Shown here in pieces: positions 18,334 through 28,060 of a stretch of DNA of 64,000 nucleotides. The notes under the pieces were generated by a model that ran no database searches, was not told where the DNA came from, and worked only from the letters and a program-made list of their open reading frames with translations. Every line of letters begins with the position of its first letter. Position 1 is the stretch's first letter. This stretch comes from CAVSVP01 sp963731125. Lineage in GTDB: Bacteria; Pseudomonadota; Gammaproteobacteria; Competibacterales; Competibacteraceae. The stretch is taken from the NCBI GenBank assembly GCA_963731125.1, contig CAVSVP010000009.1:310001-374000 (forward strand). The letters are read 5' to 3'. The translations under genes were made by a program, and so were the position numbers.

Positions 18334-19149
18334 ATGTTCCAATTCACTCCGCAAGAACAGCAACTGATCGACGATCTGGCAAAGCGTTATGGGGTTAGCA
18401 CAAACGCAGTGGTGACCTTATTGCAAGCTTTGTTGGCTGGCAATGGCACCATGGCTCAATTTAATCACTGGGAATTAGGCGGCTCTGGGCAATGGATGCA
18501 GGGCGGTATGATTATGGTTGGTGATATGTTCAACCATACTCTCAAGGCAAAGGTAGGTGGTTTGTGCTCAGAACTTGTTAACTTACTGGCTACGCAATCG
18601 CTTACCCCTTCCTCTGAGAGCGATCAGGTCAAACAGTTGGGAGATCGGCAGCAACAGTCTTTTACAAATGCAGTTAGCTTATCCGCTTCCACCCAATCAT
18701 TGGGCTCCACGAGGCATTGGTGGCCAGCGGAGTTAGGAGCGCCTGGTGCTAGCGGAGCACAAAACAATATCCGCTATGCCTACTTTCCGGAAAAACAACG
18801 CTTAGCTGTGGATCTAAATGGCCGGATTAGCGTTTACGATACTCTCGACCATCGCATTAGCGGAATATCGCAGCAACAAGGTGGGAGTACATCAGTCACA
18901 TTTACCAGCCAACACGGCATTGTTCCTCTGACAACCCTGCCACCCATATCCACGGCCGATGACATGCACAAGCAAAGTCGTCAAACAGACCAAAAACTTT
19001 CTATCCAATCCAGCGGGGATGCCTCAACAGTAGCGCAAAAAGAAGATATTTTCTTAAAAATAGAACGCCTAGCTGATTTAAAAGCAAAGGGCATACTCTC
19101 AGAAGAAGAATTTATCAGCAAAAAAGCTGAGCTTCTAAGCCGATTGTAA
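18334..19149 (+). CDS. SHOCT-domain protein of unknown function
   Basis: A 271-residue soluble protein with no signal peptide. Residues 1-45 look like a small helical domain (FTPQEQQLIDDLAKRYGVST). The middle holds glycine-rich GGSGQWMQGGMIMVGDMFNH at about 49-68. Residues 230-271 form a C-terminal SHOCT motif, IFLKIERLADLKAKGILSEE and FISKKAELLSRL, a short helical module often found at the ends of oligomeric proteins. Similar SHOCT proteins are widespread in gammaproteobacteria with no known role. It follows the HPt gene after 47 bases on the same strand. Confidence 0.7.
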   Translation: MFQFTPQEQQLIDDLAKRYGVSTNAVVTLLQALLAGNGTMAQFNHWELGGSGQWMQGGMIMVGDMFNHTLKAKVGGLCSELVNLLATQSLTPSSESDQVKQLGDRQQQSFTNAVSLSASTQSLGSTRHWWPAELGAPGASGAQNNIRYAYFPEKQRLAVDLNGRISVYDTLDHRISGISQQQGGSTSVTFTSQHGIVPLTTLPPISTADDMHKQSRQTDQKLSIQSSGDASTVAQKEDIFLKIERLADLKAKGILSEEEFISKKAELLSRL

Positions 19150-19259
19150 ATGGCAAACAAGTACCAGTCATATCGCCAAAAATTTTGATGGACTGAGTAT
19201 ACAGCAAGGCGTCTCTTTCAGTTGCGAGAACAGGCTCAAATGAAATAGCCGGCAAGAAT

Positions 19260-20366
19260 TTAAGGCAAATGCTCACGGGCCAGATAAGCCTGAGATTGCA
19301 TTTCTAACAGCCGACTCAATGTGCGTTGGTAATCAAATTGCAGTTTGTTTCCTCGATAAAGCTCAGTAACGGGTACCGCCGCTGAAAATATCAGCTTAAC
19401 ACTGTGATCGTAAAACGCGTCGACTAGATTGATAAAGCGTCTTGCCTGATTCTCCATTTGCCAGTCCATGGCGGGCACATTGGAGATTAACACGGTATGA
19501 AAACATCGGGCAATCTCAATGTAATCTGCCTGACTGCGGGGACCGTCACAAATAGCTTTAAAATCGAACCAAACCACTCCATCAGCGTGGCGGCGGGTAG
19601 GTATAAAACGCTTTTCAATTTCTAACTTACCCCCGCGATGGCCCGGTTCTGGACTGACATGCTCGAAAGTGTCATTGAGAATCTGCTCAGCTTTGTCGTC
19701 CAATGGGCTATGAAAAATCTCGGCCTTCTCTAAATACCGCAAACGGTAGTCTACTCCGCCGTCCATATGAAGTACCTCCAGATGCTCCTTGAGCAGAGCA
19801 ATGGCTGGTAGAAAGCGGGACCGCTGCAAACCATTTTTATATAAAGCATCCGGCGGAATATTGGAAGTCGTTACTAGGGTGACTCCACTGGCAAATAATT
19901 CTCGAAGCAGCCCATAAAGCAGCATAGCATCGGTGATATCTGAAACGAAAAATTCGTCCAAACAGATAAGGCGGGCTTTTTTAGCAAACTTACAGGCAAC
20001 AATTTGCAAGGGGTTTTGCTGTTCCTTAAGTTCTCGCAATACGTTATGAACCTGATACATAAAGGTATGAAAATGAACACGCCATTTATCCGCCAATGGA
20101 AGCGTTGCAAAAAAGATATCCATTAAATATGTTTTGCCACGCCCTACTCCACCCCATAAGTATAAGCCATGGATTGGTTTGGCAAATTCTGTGCTCCTGT
20201 TTTGTCCTATAAAGCGCCGCAACAAACTTCTTTTTGGTAGGCTAGGCGCAGGAGAAACGAGCAGCTCGTCGTAGATACGTTGCAGGTAGCTGATAACTAA
20301 CTCCTGAGCAGAATCATAGTAAAAATCCTCTCTTTGCAAATCTTTTTGATAGCGTTCATAAAGCAT
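19260..20366 (-). CDS. zapE: Cell division ATPase ZapE (AFG1-like)
   Basis: This is a 368-residue AFG1-type P-loop ATPase that in E. coli binds FtsZ and acts at the constricting division site. Walker A reads GLYLWGGVGRGKTYLMDIFF, Walker B reads LICLDEFFVSDITDAMLLYG, and sensor-type VTLVTTSNIPPDALYKNGLQ follows. The C-terminal part has VWFDFKAICDGPRSQADYIE. The start MLYERYQKDLQREDFYYDS at 20366 fits the family. The upstream open frame to 20474 is a dispersed repeat and not coding. GTG at 20381 (VSYYFML) is the other possibility. Confidence 0.9.
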   Translation of the reverse strand: MLYERYQKDLQREDFYYDSAQELVISYLQRIYDELLVSPAPSLPKRSLLRRFIGQNRSTEFAKPIHGLYLWGGVGRGKTYLMDIFFATLPLADKWRVHFHTFMYQVHNVLRELKEQQNPLQIVACKFAKKARLICLDEFFVSDITDAMLLYGLLRELFASGVTLVTTSNIPPDALYKNGLQRSRFLPAIALLKEHLEVLHMDGGVDYRLRYLEKAEIFHSPLDDKAEQILNDTFEHVSPEPGHRGGKLEIEKRFIPTRRHADGVVWFDFKAICDGPRSQADYIEIARCFHTVLISNVPAMDWQMENQARRFINLVDAFYDHSVKLIFSAAVPVTELYRGNKLQFDYQRTLSRLLEMQSQAYLAREHLP

Positions 20367-20369
20367 AAA

Positions 20370-20478
20370 GTAATAGCTCACGGTTCGCTCATCTTTTTGG
20401 AAGTTCTGAAGATTCAGCGGTTTACGCTGTGCATGAAATATGCAATTGCACAAATCATGATCATTATAAATCAACGAC
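20370..20478 (-). repeat. Dispersed repeat upstream of zapE
   Basis: Read on the minus strand, this stretch runs GTTGATTTATAATGATCATG, then GCATATTTCATGCACAG, CCGCTGAATCTTCAGAACTT and GATGAGCGAACCGTGAGC. A clear second copy lies at 34117-34225 on the plus strand, far from any zapE gene. The last part resembles 49038-49060. The repeat ends at or inside the zapE start region, so it forms the 5' leader of that gene. Confidence 0.7.
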
Positions 20479-20509
20479 TTACATCAAATGACCAGATCGA
20501 GGGTAATAG

Positions 20510-21331
20510 TTAAGTTGTTCTCGTCATTCGATCAGGCAAATACTGAGACCAATCGTGCGCATGATCGCCAAACACAAAAAAATCTGGGTTAATTAAACTT
20601 GGCCGTGTATTGTAGCATAGTGGCTGCATTCGGGTATTGGTAATAGAACCGCCCGCTTCTTCGACGATAATTTGTGCAGCCGCTGTGTCCCATTCGTAGG
20701 TAGGACCAAAACGAGGATAAAGATCGACTTTACCCTCTGCCACCAAGCAAGATTTTAGTGCACCACCCACGCCTACATAATGATGATGGCCTAAACATTT
20801 CAGATAGGTTCGCAGCGCCTGTCCAGTATAAGAACGACTGCCAGTCACCCGGAACAAATGATGGCCGATGCGACGGGTATGTATTGCAACGGGTTTATGG
20901 TAGGGAAGCTGCTTAAAAGCACCACCTTGCGAATAAGCGAAGTAGTGTACGCCGGTAATTGGAATAAAGATGAGACCAAATACCGCTAAGTGTTGGTAAA
21001 CCAAAGCAATATTTATGGAAAATTGGCCATTGCGTTTAATAAATTCTCGGGTACCGTCCAGAGGATCCACAAGCCACAACCACTCCCAATGATTACGCTG
21101 AGCAAAGCTAACATCAGCAGCTTCTTCAGATAGCACAGGAATTTCAGGAGTTAGTAGGGAAAGTCCTTTTAGAATACTTTCATGAGCAGCGAAATCAGCT
21201 TCAGTTACTGGAGATCCGTCACTTTTTTCGGTTATAGTAAAGCCACTGTTATAAATCTGCAGGATTCGGTCGCTAGCTTCCCGAGCAATTGCCAAAACCG
21301 GTTCTGCCAAGCCGTTCAAGTCGACTTTCAT
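20510..21331 (-). CDS. cysQ: 3'(2'),5'-bisphosphate nucleotidase CysQ
   Basis: This is a 273-residue inositol-monophosphatase-fold enzyme that removes the 3' phosphate of PAP, a by-product of sulfate assimilation. Metal-site motifs are SDGSPVTEADFAAHESIL (about 38-55), VLSEEAADVSF, LWLVDPLDGTREFIKRNGQF (about 85-104) and YEWDTAAAQIIVEEAGGSI (about 213-231). Its ATG overlaps the TGA of nudE by four bases (ATGA at 21328-21331), so the two genes are coupled. The nudE-cysQ order is common in gammaproteobacteria. Confidence 0.93.
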   Translation of the reverse strand: MKVDLNGLAEPVLAIAREASDRILQIYNSGFTITEKSDGSPVTEADFAAHESILKGLSLLTPEIPVLSEEAADVSFAQRNHWEWLWLVDPLDGTREFIKRNGQFSINIALVYQHLAVFGLIFIPITGVHYFAYSQGGAFKQLPYHKPVAIHTRRIGHHLFRVTGSRSYTGQALRTYLKCLGHHHYVGVGGALKSCLVAEGKVDLYPRFGPTYEWDTAAAQIIVEEAGGSITNTRMQPLCYNTRPSLINPDFFVFGDHAHDWSQYLPDRMTRTT

Positions 21332-21882
21332 GAAGTAAAGCGGTGTTTTAAAGTTTCACGCACCAGGAATAAGGCTGCGATAGAACGAGCCTCAGAAAAA
21401 TCATCTCGTGCTAATAGCGCCGCGACATCATTCATCGACCAAGGAATAACTTCAACCTCTTCGGGTTCGTCACCTGGCATGTGCTGTTGATAAAGGTTTT
21501 CAGCCAACACGATATGAGTAATGTGGCCGATGTAACCGGGAGCAATCGTCATAGCAGTAAGATACTCCAACGTATGGGCACCATATCCAACTTCTTCCAT
21601 AATTTCACGATTAGCAGCTGCCATAAAATCTTCATCCCGTTCGACGACCCCCTTGGGAAAACCAAGTTCGTAGCGGTGAGTCCCGGCAGCATATTCCCGG
21701 ACCAACAAAACAGTTTCTGAATTTAACAAAGGCACCACTAACACGGATCCAATAGGAGAACCAGGCACGCGCTCATAGTCTACTTCGGTGCCGTTGGAGA
21801 AGCGGAGATTGACCCGCTCTATCCGGAATAAGCGGGTCCGGGCAACAGTTTCTGTATTGAGAATTTCCGGTATTTTGCGCAT
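21328..21882 (-). CDS. nudE: ADP-compound hydrolase NudE
   Basis: This is a 184-residue Nudix hydrolase. The Nudix box is complete: GFPKGVVERDEDFMAAANRE followed by IMEEVGYGA, at about residues 88-116. NudE cleaves ADP-ribose, NADH and diadenosine polyphosphates. The N-terminal RLFRIERVNLRFSNGTEVDY and ERVPG segment is family-like. ATG at 21882 (MRKIPEIL) is preferred; an ATG five codons earlier is the alternative. Coupled to cysQ by the ATGA overlap. Confidence 0.9.
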   Translation of the reverse strand: MRKIPEILNTETVARTRLFRIERVNLRFSNGTEVDYERVPGSPIGSVLVVPLLNSETVLLVREYAAGTHRYELGFPKGVVERDEDFMAAANREIMEEVGYGAHTLEYLTAMTIAPGYIGHITHIVLAENLYQQHMPGDEPEEVEVIPWSMNDVAALLARDDFSEARSIAALFLVRETLKHRFTS

Positions 21883-22131
21883 CGATAGACCCTTCAATCG
21901 GGGATTGCGGAAACCAGCATCAATTCAATATCCCCCGAACTTAAAGATAATATCAATTATCAGCACTTATCCCAAATGGCTAGGTTTTAGATACTGTGAG
22001 CGAATTACTAGCAAGAACTTTGCCAAAAATTCTATTTAAAATTTTTTTACCCACAGGGTTGAAATCACTCTTGTAAGCCTAATATCATTGGGGTAGGTGA
22101 ATAAAATTTATAGAGGTTTCGTAAGTCATAA

Positions 22132-22464
22132 ATGGCCAAGCCAGCTAACCACCACAGCCAACGACATTCTAAAATTTCTGAAAAAAAATCTGAACCTCCT
22201 GAACCTGACGACAGTTGTACAGGAGCTTGTTTTTCGAATCATCCGCGTATCTCAGCCTTTTTTAAACAATTATTGGCCTATCCACTTGCCTTGTTATTAC
22301 TGATACTCGCCTGCATTTACATCCTTTTCAGACACGGCGATTCTAATAAAAAGAGAAACTTAATGTTTCGAGAATGGCCCAAGCTATCTTTGTTTAAAGC
22401 CTATGTGCAGAGGCTACTTCGAGATATCTGGCGAAATTCACAACCGAATCGATATGCGCGCTGA
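22132..22464 (+). CDS. Small single-helix membrane protein, unknown
   Basis: A 110-residue product. A polar, charged first half (HHSQRHSKISEKKSEPPEPD with CTGAC) is followed by one strongly hydrophobic helix, LLAYPLALLLLILACIYILF, at about 48-67. A basic C-terminal tail ends it. I do not recognise it. An AGAGG lies about 16 bases before the ATG, which is far. Two cysteines in CTGACF could bind metal or pair, but this is weak. It lies downstream and opposite in direction to nudE. Confidence 0.5.
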   Translation: MAKPANHHSQRHSKISEKKSEPPEPDDSCTGACFSNHPRISAFFKQLLAYPLALLLLILACIYILFRHGDSNKKRNLMFREWPKLSLFKAYVQRLLRDIWRNSQPNRYAR

Positions 22465-23398
22465 ATAGTACTCGCTTATCCTAAAACCGCTCCAACGCCA
22501 CAGCTAGTGCTACAATGCTTTCCCACAACTGATGAACATGCAAATCCTCGGTTCGGTAATTCGTAATTGCTCATTAAGTCGGGGTAATAGCATCAGTTTT
22601 ACTTGAGCGGTAGCTGGTATGAACTCTTCGACGCTTGTCGTATATGCCAGTAGGACTTACGCATTGACGGCAGGTCGAAATTGTGGATTGAGATATTCCT
22701 TGCCAGAGATGAAGGTGCTGACAACCGACGCCACGACGTCCTTGTCCAAATCTCGCTGCCAGTGGTAGGCGTTGCTGATGAGTTCCGTTAACTGCATCCG
22801 TTGCAGGTGAACGTAGCTACCCAGGGCGGCAAAGATAGGATTGAGTATCGGCACGTTGCCGCGCACCTGGAACCTCTCGAGATGGCAGACCTGCTTGATC
22901 CTTCGGTGGTACTGCGCAATGTGCCAATGCTGGTCATGCAGCTTCTCGAACGCCCCCTGCCCAAAGGCCGGGCAGGCGTCAGTCTGCGGCAGGAAAACCA
23001 CGTAATGGCGCCGTTGGTCTTTTAACTGCGTCCGACACCCTTTGACCTCGCCGAACTCGCGCAACCACACCCCCTGCCCTTCGGCCGGGATCGTTAGCTG
23101 CTGCCCCTGTACCCATTGGCCTTTTTCCAGAGACACCCGGCGGTTGCTTTCCACGGCAACCAGAAACCCCAGCGGGTGGTTTCTGACCCGCTGGAGGTGG
23201 TCTGCACACGAATACCACCTGTCCCCGGTCACGCAGGCCGGTTCTAGCCCCCCGTCCAGCACCTGCCCCCGCATCTCCCGGAACTACGCATTTTTGGTCT
23301 TGTGCTCGGATGTGTCGTAACCCCGGTAATTGACCGGCAAACTGCGGCCCTGCAAATCCAGGTAGTACAGCGTGATCAGCTTCAACCCCTTAACCACC

Positions 23399-24665
23399 GA
23401 GGGTCGATTCAAAGTAAAAAAACCATTTAAAATTATAATATTATCCGACATGCATCGCTAACCTGTTAGCGCTTCAGCGGTGTTCGGCTCGGCTGACTGA
23501 TGATCTGCCAGAGTTTCCCGACCTGCTCGCCCATGGCACTGATCCCTTCGCTGATCGATCGCTACCCGGTCATCACCAGCAAATTGAAGCTCATGTTGCG
23601 GATCAGCGCCATATTAGCCGCCGCTGGTGAGTCCACCAAGCCACCATCATCTTCCTGCAAGACGACATCTTTAGTCCAGTGCAGGGTGTTTTCGATCTTG
23701 CGATGACCCCGAACACGCTGCGCCAAGCGCCACGCCCTGAATGGCTCGCGGGTGATGTAATACGTGGGGTTGTCGAAGGGTTTACCGTCCCGCTCGCCCT
23801 GCCGCCGAACGCTGATAGACTGCTCCAGCCCCGGCCATTGCGCCTTCATCGCCGCCGCGGCCGGCCAGCATGTGAGCCGACAACGGGTATCATGACCATG
23901 GCCGCTTTGGCGCCAACTCCAGGCCGCCGTCGCTGCATTCTGCGCCGTCCGCGCGAGGCGCTTAGGGAGCGTCGGTTGATTGCCTTTGACGGGGATGAGG
24001 TAGCCGTGGCCCTGGGCAGTAATCTGGGCCACCGGTTTTTTTGGCAAGGCAGCGCATCCAGAGTGAACACCGAACGCTCGATCCGCAGCGTGCCGATCAA
24101 TGCTTGCACCACGTCGATTTCGCTGGGCTTATCATTGTCCAGCTTACCGACGCCGCAGATCAGCTGACGAGGATGACTAAAAAACGACACCAGCGAGGTA
24201 ACACGTTGTTTCTCGCCTTCCTTGGGTGGGAAGGTGCGGGTGATACGCTTGCCATCCATAGCGATCGTCTCGGCCTGCGCGTACTGCGGCATCCAGCGAT
24301 TGAACTGCCTACACAAACCCTCGCTCGACAGCTGCTGGCTCAAGCGTTGCAACGTACTGTAGGAGGGCGCTTTATCGCGCGGTAACGGGATCACCTCGGC
24401 CAGCGCTTGCACATGGGTGCGCGCAAAGCGCGCGATCCCTTTCAGGCTCGTTCGCCCGCATAGCATCGCCATTACCATCATCGTTACGCTCGACAACTGC
24501 ACAGGGCGAATGCCTTTCGCATGACGCGGGTCTGCTAACTCGGATAAATAATGCACTAGCCTGTGATAGGCCATCAAGGGGGGCTCCGATCGTTCAATAG
24601 GTTAGTCAAAGCTGTTCGATAACTTTATGATAGCATAAAATTATCTGTACTTTGAATCGACCCTC
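23399..24665 (-). mobile_element. ISAs1-family element, complete ends
   Basis: The ends GAGGGTCGATTCAAAGTA at 23399 and, inverted, at 24648-24665 are perfect over 18 bp. The target duplication CTTAACCACC (plus strand) lies at 23389-23398 and 24666-24675, exactly 10 bp. The element is 1267 bp. Confidence 0.93.
23462..24577 (-). pseudogene. ISAs1 transposase, frameshifted
   Basis: The N-terminal part MMAYHRLVHYLSELADPRHA has the ISAs1 domain (SVTMMVMAMLCGRTSLKGIA). The catalytic start is ETIAMDGKRITRTFPPKEGE and GTLRIERSVFTLDALPCQK. The frame then shifts: MPKKPVAQITAQGHGYLIPV KGNQ continues one frame over, to GHRKIENTLHWTKDVVLQED with the glutamate. The shift falls in a run of seven A (minus strand) at about 24036-24042; eight would restore the frame. 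A further TAG at 23562 precedes MGEQVGKLWQIISQPS, a likely former C terminus. The copy is probably dead, although slippage on the A run could rescue some product. Confidence 0.85.
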
Positions 24666-25517
24666 CTTAACCACCCGGGGGTGCTTGCCTGACCAGAAGT
24701 GGCCAACCAACTCCATGTGCTGGCTGTAGGGCTTGTCCACGGTGCTGTCGTCCACGCTCCGTGTTCCCCCGACCCGATTCAGCATCCCCTTGGCCTCGGC
24801 GAACAGGTCCTTGGGCTCATCCCCCTCACGCAACAGAAAACGGTTCACGCTGTCATGGGAAATCCCCATCACTTCCGCCAAACGGCTACCGTTGCCTGAT
24901 TTCGGCTCGCTCATCAAAAATCCCATATCCATCGGTAAGCTACAATGCCCCGTCGGGGGGCGTGAGGTTATTCTGATCATCCGGCTAAGCGTGGCTCAAA
25001 ACGCCAATCTCTGCCACAAGTTTTCGTATTCGTCAATGCGTAAGTCCTAGCCAGATCTAACTTGACAATGTCACATTAGCCTCACGTGGGGCCGGTGTGG
25101 ACTCTATTTTTAAGTCGTTGTTTTTTAAGCCGACTCTTGCGTGATCGGGTGCGATTAAGCAAATGCTCAATCACTCGTTCCGTAGCTTGTTCTTCGGTCA
25201 AGCGTTTCAGAGGCATAACCGCGCGCAGTAACTCCCGAACATTGGCCACCGACAGAGCCGGTAAGACATCCGTTTCCAGTTCTTCGAGCAACGCCGGGTC
25301 ACGAGAATGAGTCTGCGCCCAGTCGAGTTGGGTTTGCGCGATGAACCAGGAGGCGAGTACCGTCAAAGCGAGATGATGATCCCAGGCACGGTACTTCTGC
25401 GCCTGCCACTCATCCCAGCCCAGCTCGGACTTGGCATCCTGGTTGGCCCGTTCGATGACGTAGCGCTGGCACTTCCACCAGGCCAGTTGTTCCAATGAAG
25501 TGTCCGCTGAGGCGTTA

Positions 25518-26422
25518 GGTAGTGTTTTAACTTTGTTGTTTATAGATTTTAAATAGGGATGCCAAACTCATAACGATTCACAAACAACCCGATGACGATA
25601 TCGTGCATTTGTTTTGATTTCGAGAAGCAAATGGTTTTGCGGACAAGCCGCTTAATACGGGTACGTAGCGTTAAATGTTTCCGCTCTATCTTCTGCGTGT
25701 TCCGTTTCCCGATAACATGCTTTTCAGGATCTAGATAACGCCCATAAGAACCCCAATCGTCGGTGTAAAAACGGGTGATTCCAAACGGTTCCAATAAATC
25801 CTTTAATTTAAGAAAGACCTCATCCTTGCGGCGCCCGAATACATAAGCCAGCACGTCGCCAGTGGCTCGATCTATGGCATGCCATAGCCATCTTTGATTC
25901 GCTTTACTTCCCACATAACTCCACATTTCATCCATTTCAACCTCTATTTCTTGATCATTAACCTCATGATTTTCATCTATTTTTATAATATCCACAACAA
26001 TCTGCTCAGGCGAGTGTATATCTAAAATGGCCTGATTCACCGATTGCAATTCAGGTTCCTTTTTTTTTAATTCATTAATTACCGTCGCTGTACTTATATC
26101 CAATACCCGGGCCGTCTCACGAATGCCGCTCCCGTTTACGGCCATCTCAATGATTTTTCGCTTGACTTCTGGCAAGCGACCTTTCTCTGAATAATCTCGA
26201 ATAAATGTCTTTTCTTCGCAGTCGCTTTCTTTGCAAAGAAAGCGTTGTTTTCCATTGGTCGTTTTTCCATGTTTACCAACATCGATACCACCGCAACTTG
26301 GGCATTTAATTGGTTCTAATACCATAATAAATTTCTGAGTTTAAATTCTGCTAACTTGACATCTTGAATTCAAAATATGATAGTTGATTATTTTATAAAA
26401 ACAACAAAGCTAAAACACTACC
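25518..26422 (-). mobile_element. IS1-family element, complete
   Basis: The ends GGTAGTGTTTTAACTTTG (25518) and its inverse at 26422 match over 24 bp with one mismatch. The target duplication AGGCGTTA lies at 25510-25517 and 26423-26430. The element is 905 bp. It is more AT-rich than the IS701 host around it. Confidence 0.95.
25549..26325 (-). CDS. IS1-family transposase, intact
   Basis: An intact 258-residue single-frame IS1-type transposase, MVLEPIKCPSCGGIDVGKHG. It has an N-terminal zinc ribbon (CPSC and CKESDC), helix-turn-helix NGSGIRETARVLDISTATVI, the catalytic block VEMDEMWSYVGSKANQRWLW with HAIDRATGDVLAYVFGRRKD, YTDDWGSYGRY, and KRNTQKIERKHLTLRTRIKR. Unlike classic IS1 it needs no InsA-InsB frameshift. 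About 20 extra residues (EIVVDIIKIDENHEVNDQ-like) separate the HTH from the catalytic part compared with the broken copy at 1324-3428. Its element has perfect duplications and may be active. Confidence 0.93.
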   Translation of the reverse strand: MVLEPIKCPSCGGIDVGKHGKTTNGKQRFLCKESDCEEKTFIRDYSEKGRLPEVKRKIIEMAVNGSGIRETARVLDISTATVINELKKKEPELQSVNQAILDIHSPEQIVVDIIKIDENHEVNDQEIEVEMDEMWSYVGSKANQRWLWHAIDRATGDVLAYVFGRRKDEVFLKLKDLLEPFGITRFYTDDWGSYGRYLDPEKHVIGKRNTQKIERKHLTLRTRIKRLVRKTICFSKSKQMHDIVIGLFVNRYEFGIPI

Positions 26423-27528
26423 AGGCGTTACACAGGGCATAGCGGTAGCGGTCGGTGGCCTCTTCGCGCATCACCAGCCAGTCTTCCACGGCTTGACCGT
26501 CATGGACGGTCCAGACGCGGCGCGCAGCGAAGCGTTCGCACAGCTCACCCCGTTCGGTCGCCCGGACTCGAAGACGCTGCCAGGCCAGCGTCTCCCGCAA
26601 GCTGTCCACGCGGACCGTTTCCCCGGCCAGCACCTGCACCTGCGTCGGCTTTTTTCCTCGCTGACCCCGGCGCGGGGGAATGCCGAGCGTCGGTTTTTCC
26701 AGGTACACGGCCGTGTCGGCCGGGATTTCCGCCATATACCGCCGCTGAGCCTTTCGCACCTGGGCCCGTAGCCAACCACTCCGTCCGTACAGGCTATCGA
26801 AACCGACGATCTCAAACGGGAGACCACCCGCCATGACCTCTTGAATCCCCTCCCAGGCCAGTTCAACCTTGGTTTTGAACTTCAACGAATCAGGCATGCC
26901 CTGTTGCTTGCGCCGCTTTTGGTAGCCGGCCTCGAACCAGGCCTCGGGTAGAAACAGTTTGCCCAGAATCCAGGTCCAAAACCCAGACGCCACCGTGAGA
27001 TTCACGTAGCTCAACAACACGCCCACTTGGCTGGTTTCTACCTTGCCCAGCCGACCCTTATATGGCTTGGCCGCCCCGGCACTGGCATCGCCGGCGTTCT
27101 CGTCGGCACTTTCGTCGACCAGAACCACGGCGCCCCTCGTCAGTTCCGGAACCGCTTTCACTTCCGCTTGGACCTGGCGGTAGACCGTCTCAGCCGACCC
27201 CGGCGAGTGACTCATGAAGTGTTGGAGGTTTTGCTCTTCAACACCCGCCTCTCGCGCGATTCCGCTATAGTGTCGATTCCCCTCCATACGCAGCAGTCCG
27301 CTCAGATAATGCCGCGCATAGACGCTGCCGTCTCGGGTTTGGGTCTTGAAACAGCTCCGGTAGCGCGCCCAAAACTCAGGCAGCCGCTGCCCCAGCGTTT
27401 GAATCGCCTCCGGCACCAGTCCCCACCGACACCCCAGCTCTTTTTTGTCATCACCATCACTTTCCTACGAAAAATCATTATGATACAAACTCATCGATCA
27501 TTTGGGAAATGTGACATTGTCAAGCTAA

Positions 27529-27840
27529 GTACAGAACAAAAATTTCAGGATGTCGTAGAACGCCTTCATTATGGTCGACGAAATTGAGCAGGATGAAGCG
27601 GATGCGATCGAAGCCATGGCGGAACAGGGACTTGAGCGGGCGCTGAAGAGTTTTTTAAAAGGGATGGGTTGAACGTGGCGGTGGATCTCGCCGACGCGAT
27701 ACGCCCAGACGAAAGCCAACGCCAACAGGGCGATCAGCTTGCTGATGCGTTCGGGGTCGGTGAGATGGGTGTCTTCGAAGCGAAAGCCGCGCGATTTTAA
27801 GCAACCGAACAGCGTTTCGATATACCATTGACGATACCTC
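27529..27840 (-). pseudogene. IS4-type transposase C-terminal remnant
   Basis: On the minus strand from about 27835: RQWYIETLFGCLKSRGFRFE, DTHLTDPERISKLIALLALA and FVWAYRVGEIHRHVQPIPFK. This is the YREK region and C terminus of an IS4-type transposase. After a run of A at about 27652 the frame shifts; one frame over reads TLQRPLKSLFRHGFDRIRFI and then a stop near the IS701 right end. The N-terminal 80 percent is absent: the sequence changes abruptly at about 27840 to the recombinase region. Confidence 0.75.
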
Positions 27841-27929
27841 TATAAAGTTGACAGGCCCGGAGATTACACCGAGAGTGGGTCGGGAAGCGCTGTTAGCGCT
27901 TGTGCAGTGGCTAGCGAGGCGAACTGACC

Positions 27930-28060
27930 ATGACCGATCAACTCAAGACGGTGAAGTGGACGGACATCCCGGTAGCCCAACAACGGCGTCTGATCGCGGT
28001 GTTGGGTCGCCTGGTTTACCGTCACCTGGTGGCAACGACGCTAGAGGAGTTCTCTAATGA
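27930..28060 (+). pseudogene. Small ORF preceding the recombinase, fragment
   Basis: The frame MTDQLKTVKWTDIPVAQQRR continues LIAVLGRLVYRHLVATTLEE and runs on past 28057 in another frame from the recombinase. Small proteins of this kind often precede large serine recombinases with a TAATG junction; TAATGAG is present at 28054-28060 but out of frame with this ORF, so a small indel is likely. Function unknown. Confidence 0.4.

Larger units (their letters stand above)
22657..24980 (-). pseudogene. DDE transposase, interrupted and with a nonsense codon
   Basis: The front part (24980-24666) has EPKSGNGSRLAEVMGISHDS, a helix-turn-helix, then GGTRSVDDSTVDKPYSQHME with the first aspartates. After the ISAs1 insert the frame resumes as VVKGLKLITLYYLDLQGRSL and EHKTKNA, then TAG at about 23286, then FREMRGQVLDGGLEPACVTG DRWYS with the second aspartate. 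The E-region is HIAQYHRRIKQVCHLERFQV near the end. A tyrosine codon appears to have become TAG, so even after removing ISAs1 the gene would be broken. Family is uncertain; an IS4-superfamily DDE fold is likely. It is not IS701, which is present separately with other ends. Confidence 0.78.
22651..25049 (-). mobile_element. Unassigned IS element carrying an ISAs1 insertion
   Basis: The ends are TAGGACTTACGCATTGACG at 22651-22669 and its exact inverse at 25031-25049. A 5-bp duplication GCCAG lies at 22646-22650 and 25050-25054. Without the ISAs1 insert the element is about 1.1 kb. It is interrupted at 23399-24665. Confidence 0.85.
25082..27416 (-). pseudogene. IS701-family transposase, interrupted by IS1
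   Basis: The N-terminal 330 residues (27416 to about 26426) carry LSGLLRMEGNRHYSGIAREA, NLQHFMSHSPGSAETVYRQV, GAVVLVDESADENAG with the first aspartate, and PFEIVGFDSLYGRSGWL with the second. The frame breaks at RYALCNA. After IS1 it resumes at 25509 as SADTSLEQLAWWKCQRYVIE and RANQDAKSELGWDEWQAQKY, which holds the glutamate, and ends in a basic tail at 25082. Joining through one copy of the 8-bp duplication restores a continuous frame of about 470 residues. Insertion is the only lesion seen. Confidence 0.9.
25061..27524 (-). mobile_element. IS701-family element split by IS1
   Basis: The ends CTTGACAATGTCACATT at 25061-25077 and its exact inverse at 27508-27524 define the element. The 4-bp duplication CTAA at 25057-25060 and 27525-27528 fits the YTAR target preference of IS701. 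It starts only 6 bp from the right duplication of the neighbouring element. IS1 lies inside at 25518-26422. Confidence 0.93.

Noticed and set aside
19260..20474. A longer ZapE with a 37-residue N-terminal extension
   Set aside because: The extra region is the dispersed repeat found also at 34117, where no zapE exists, so it is leader and not coding.
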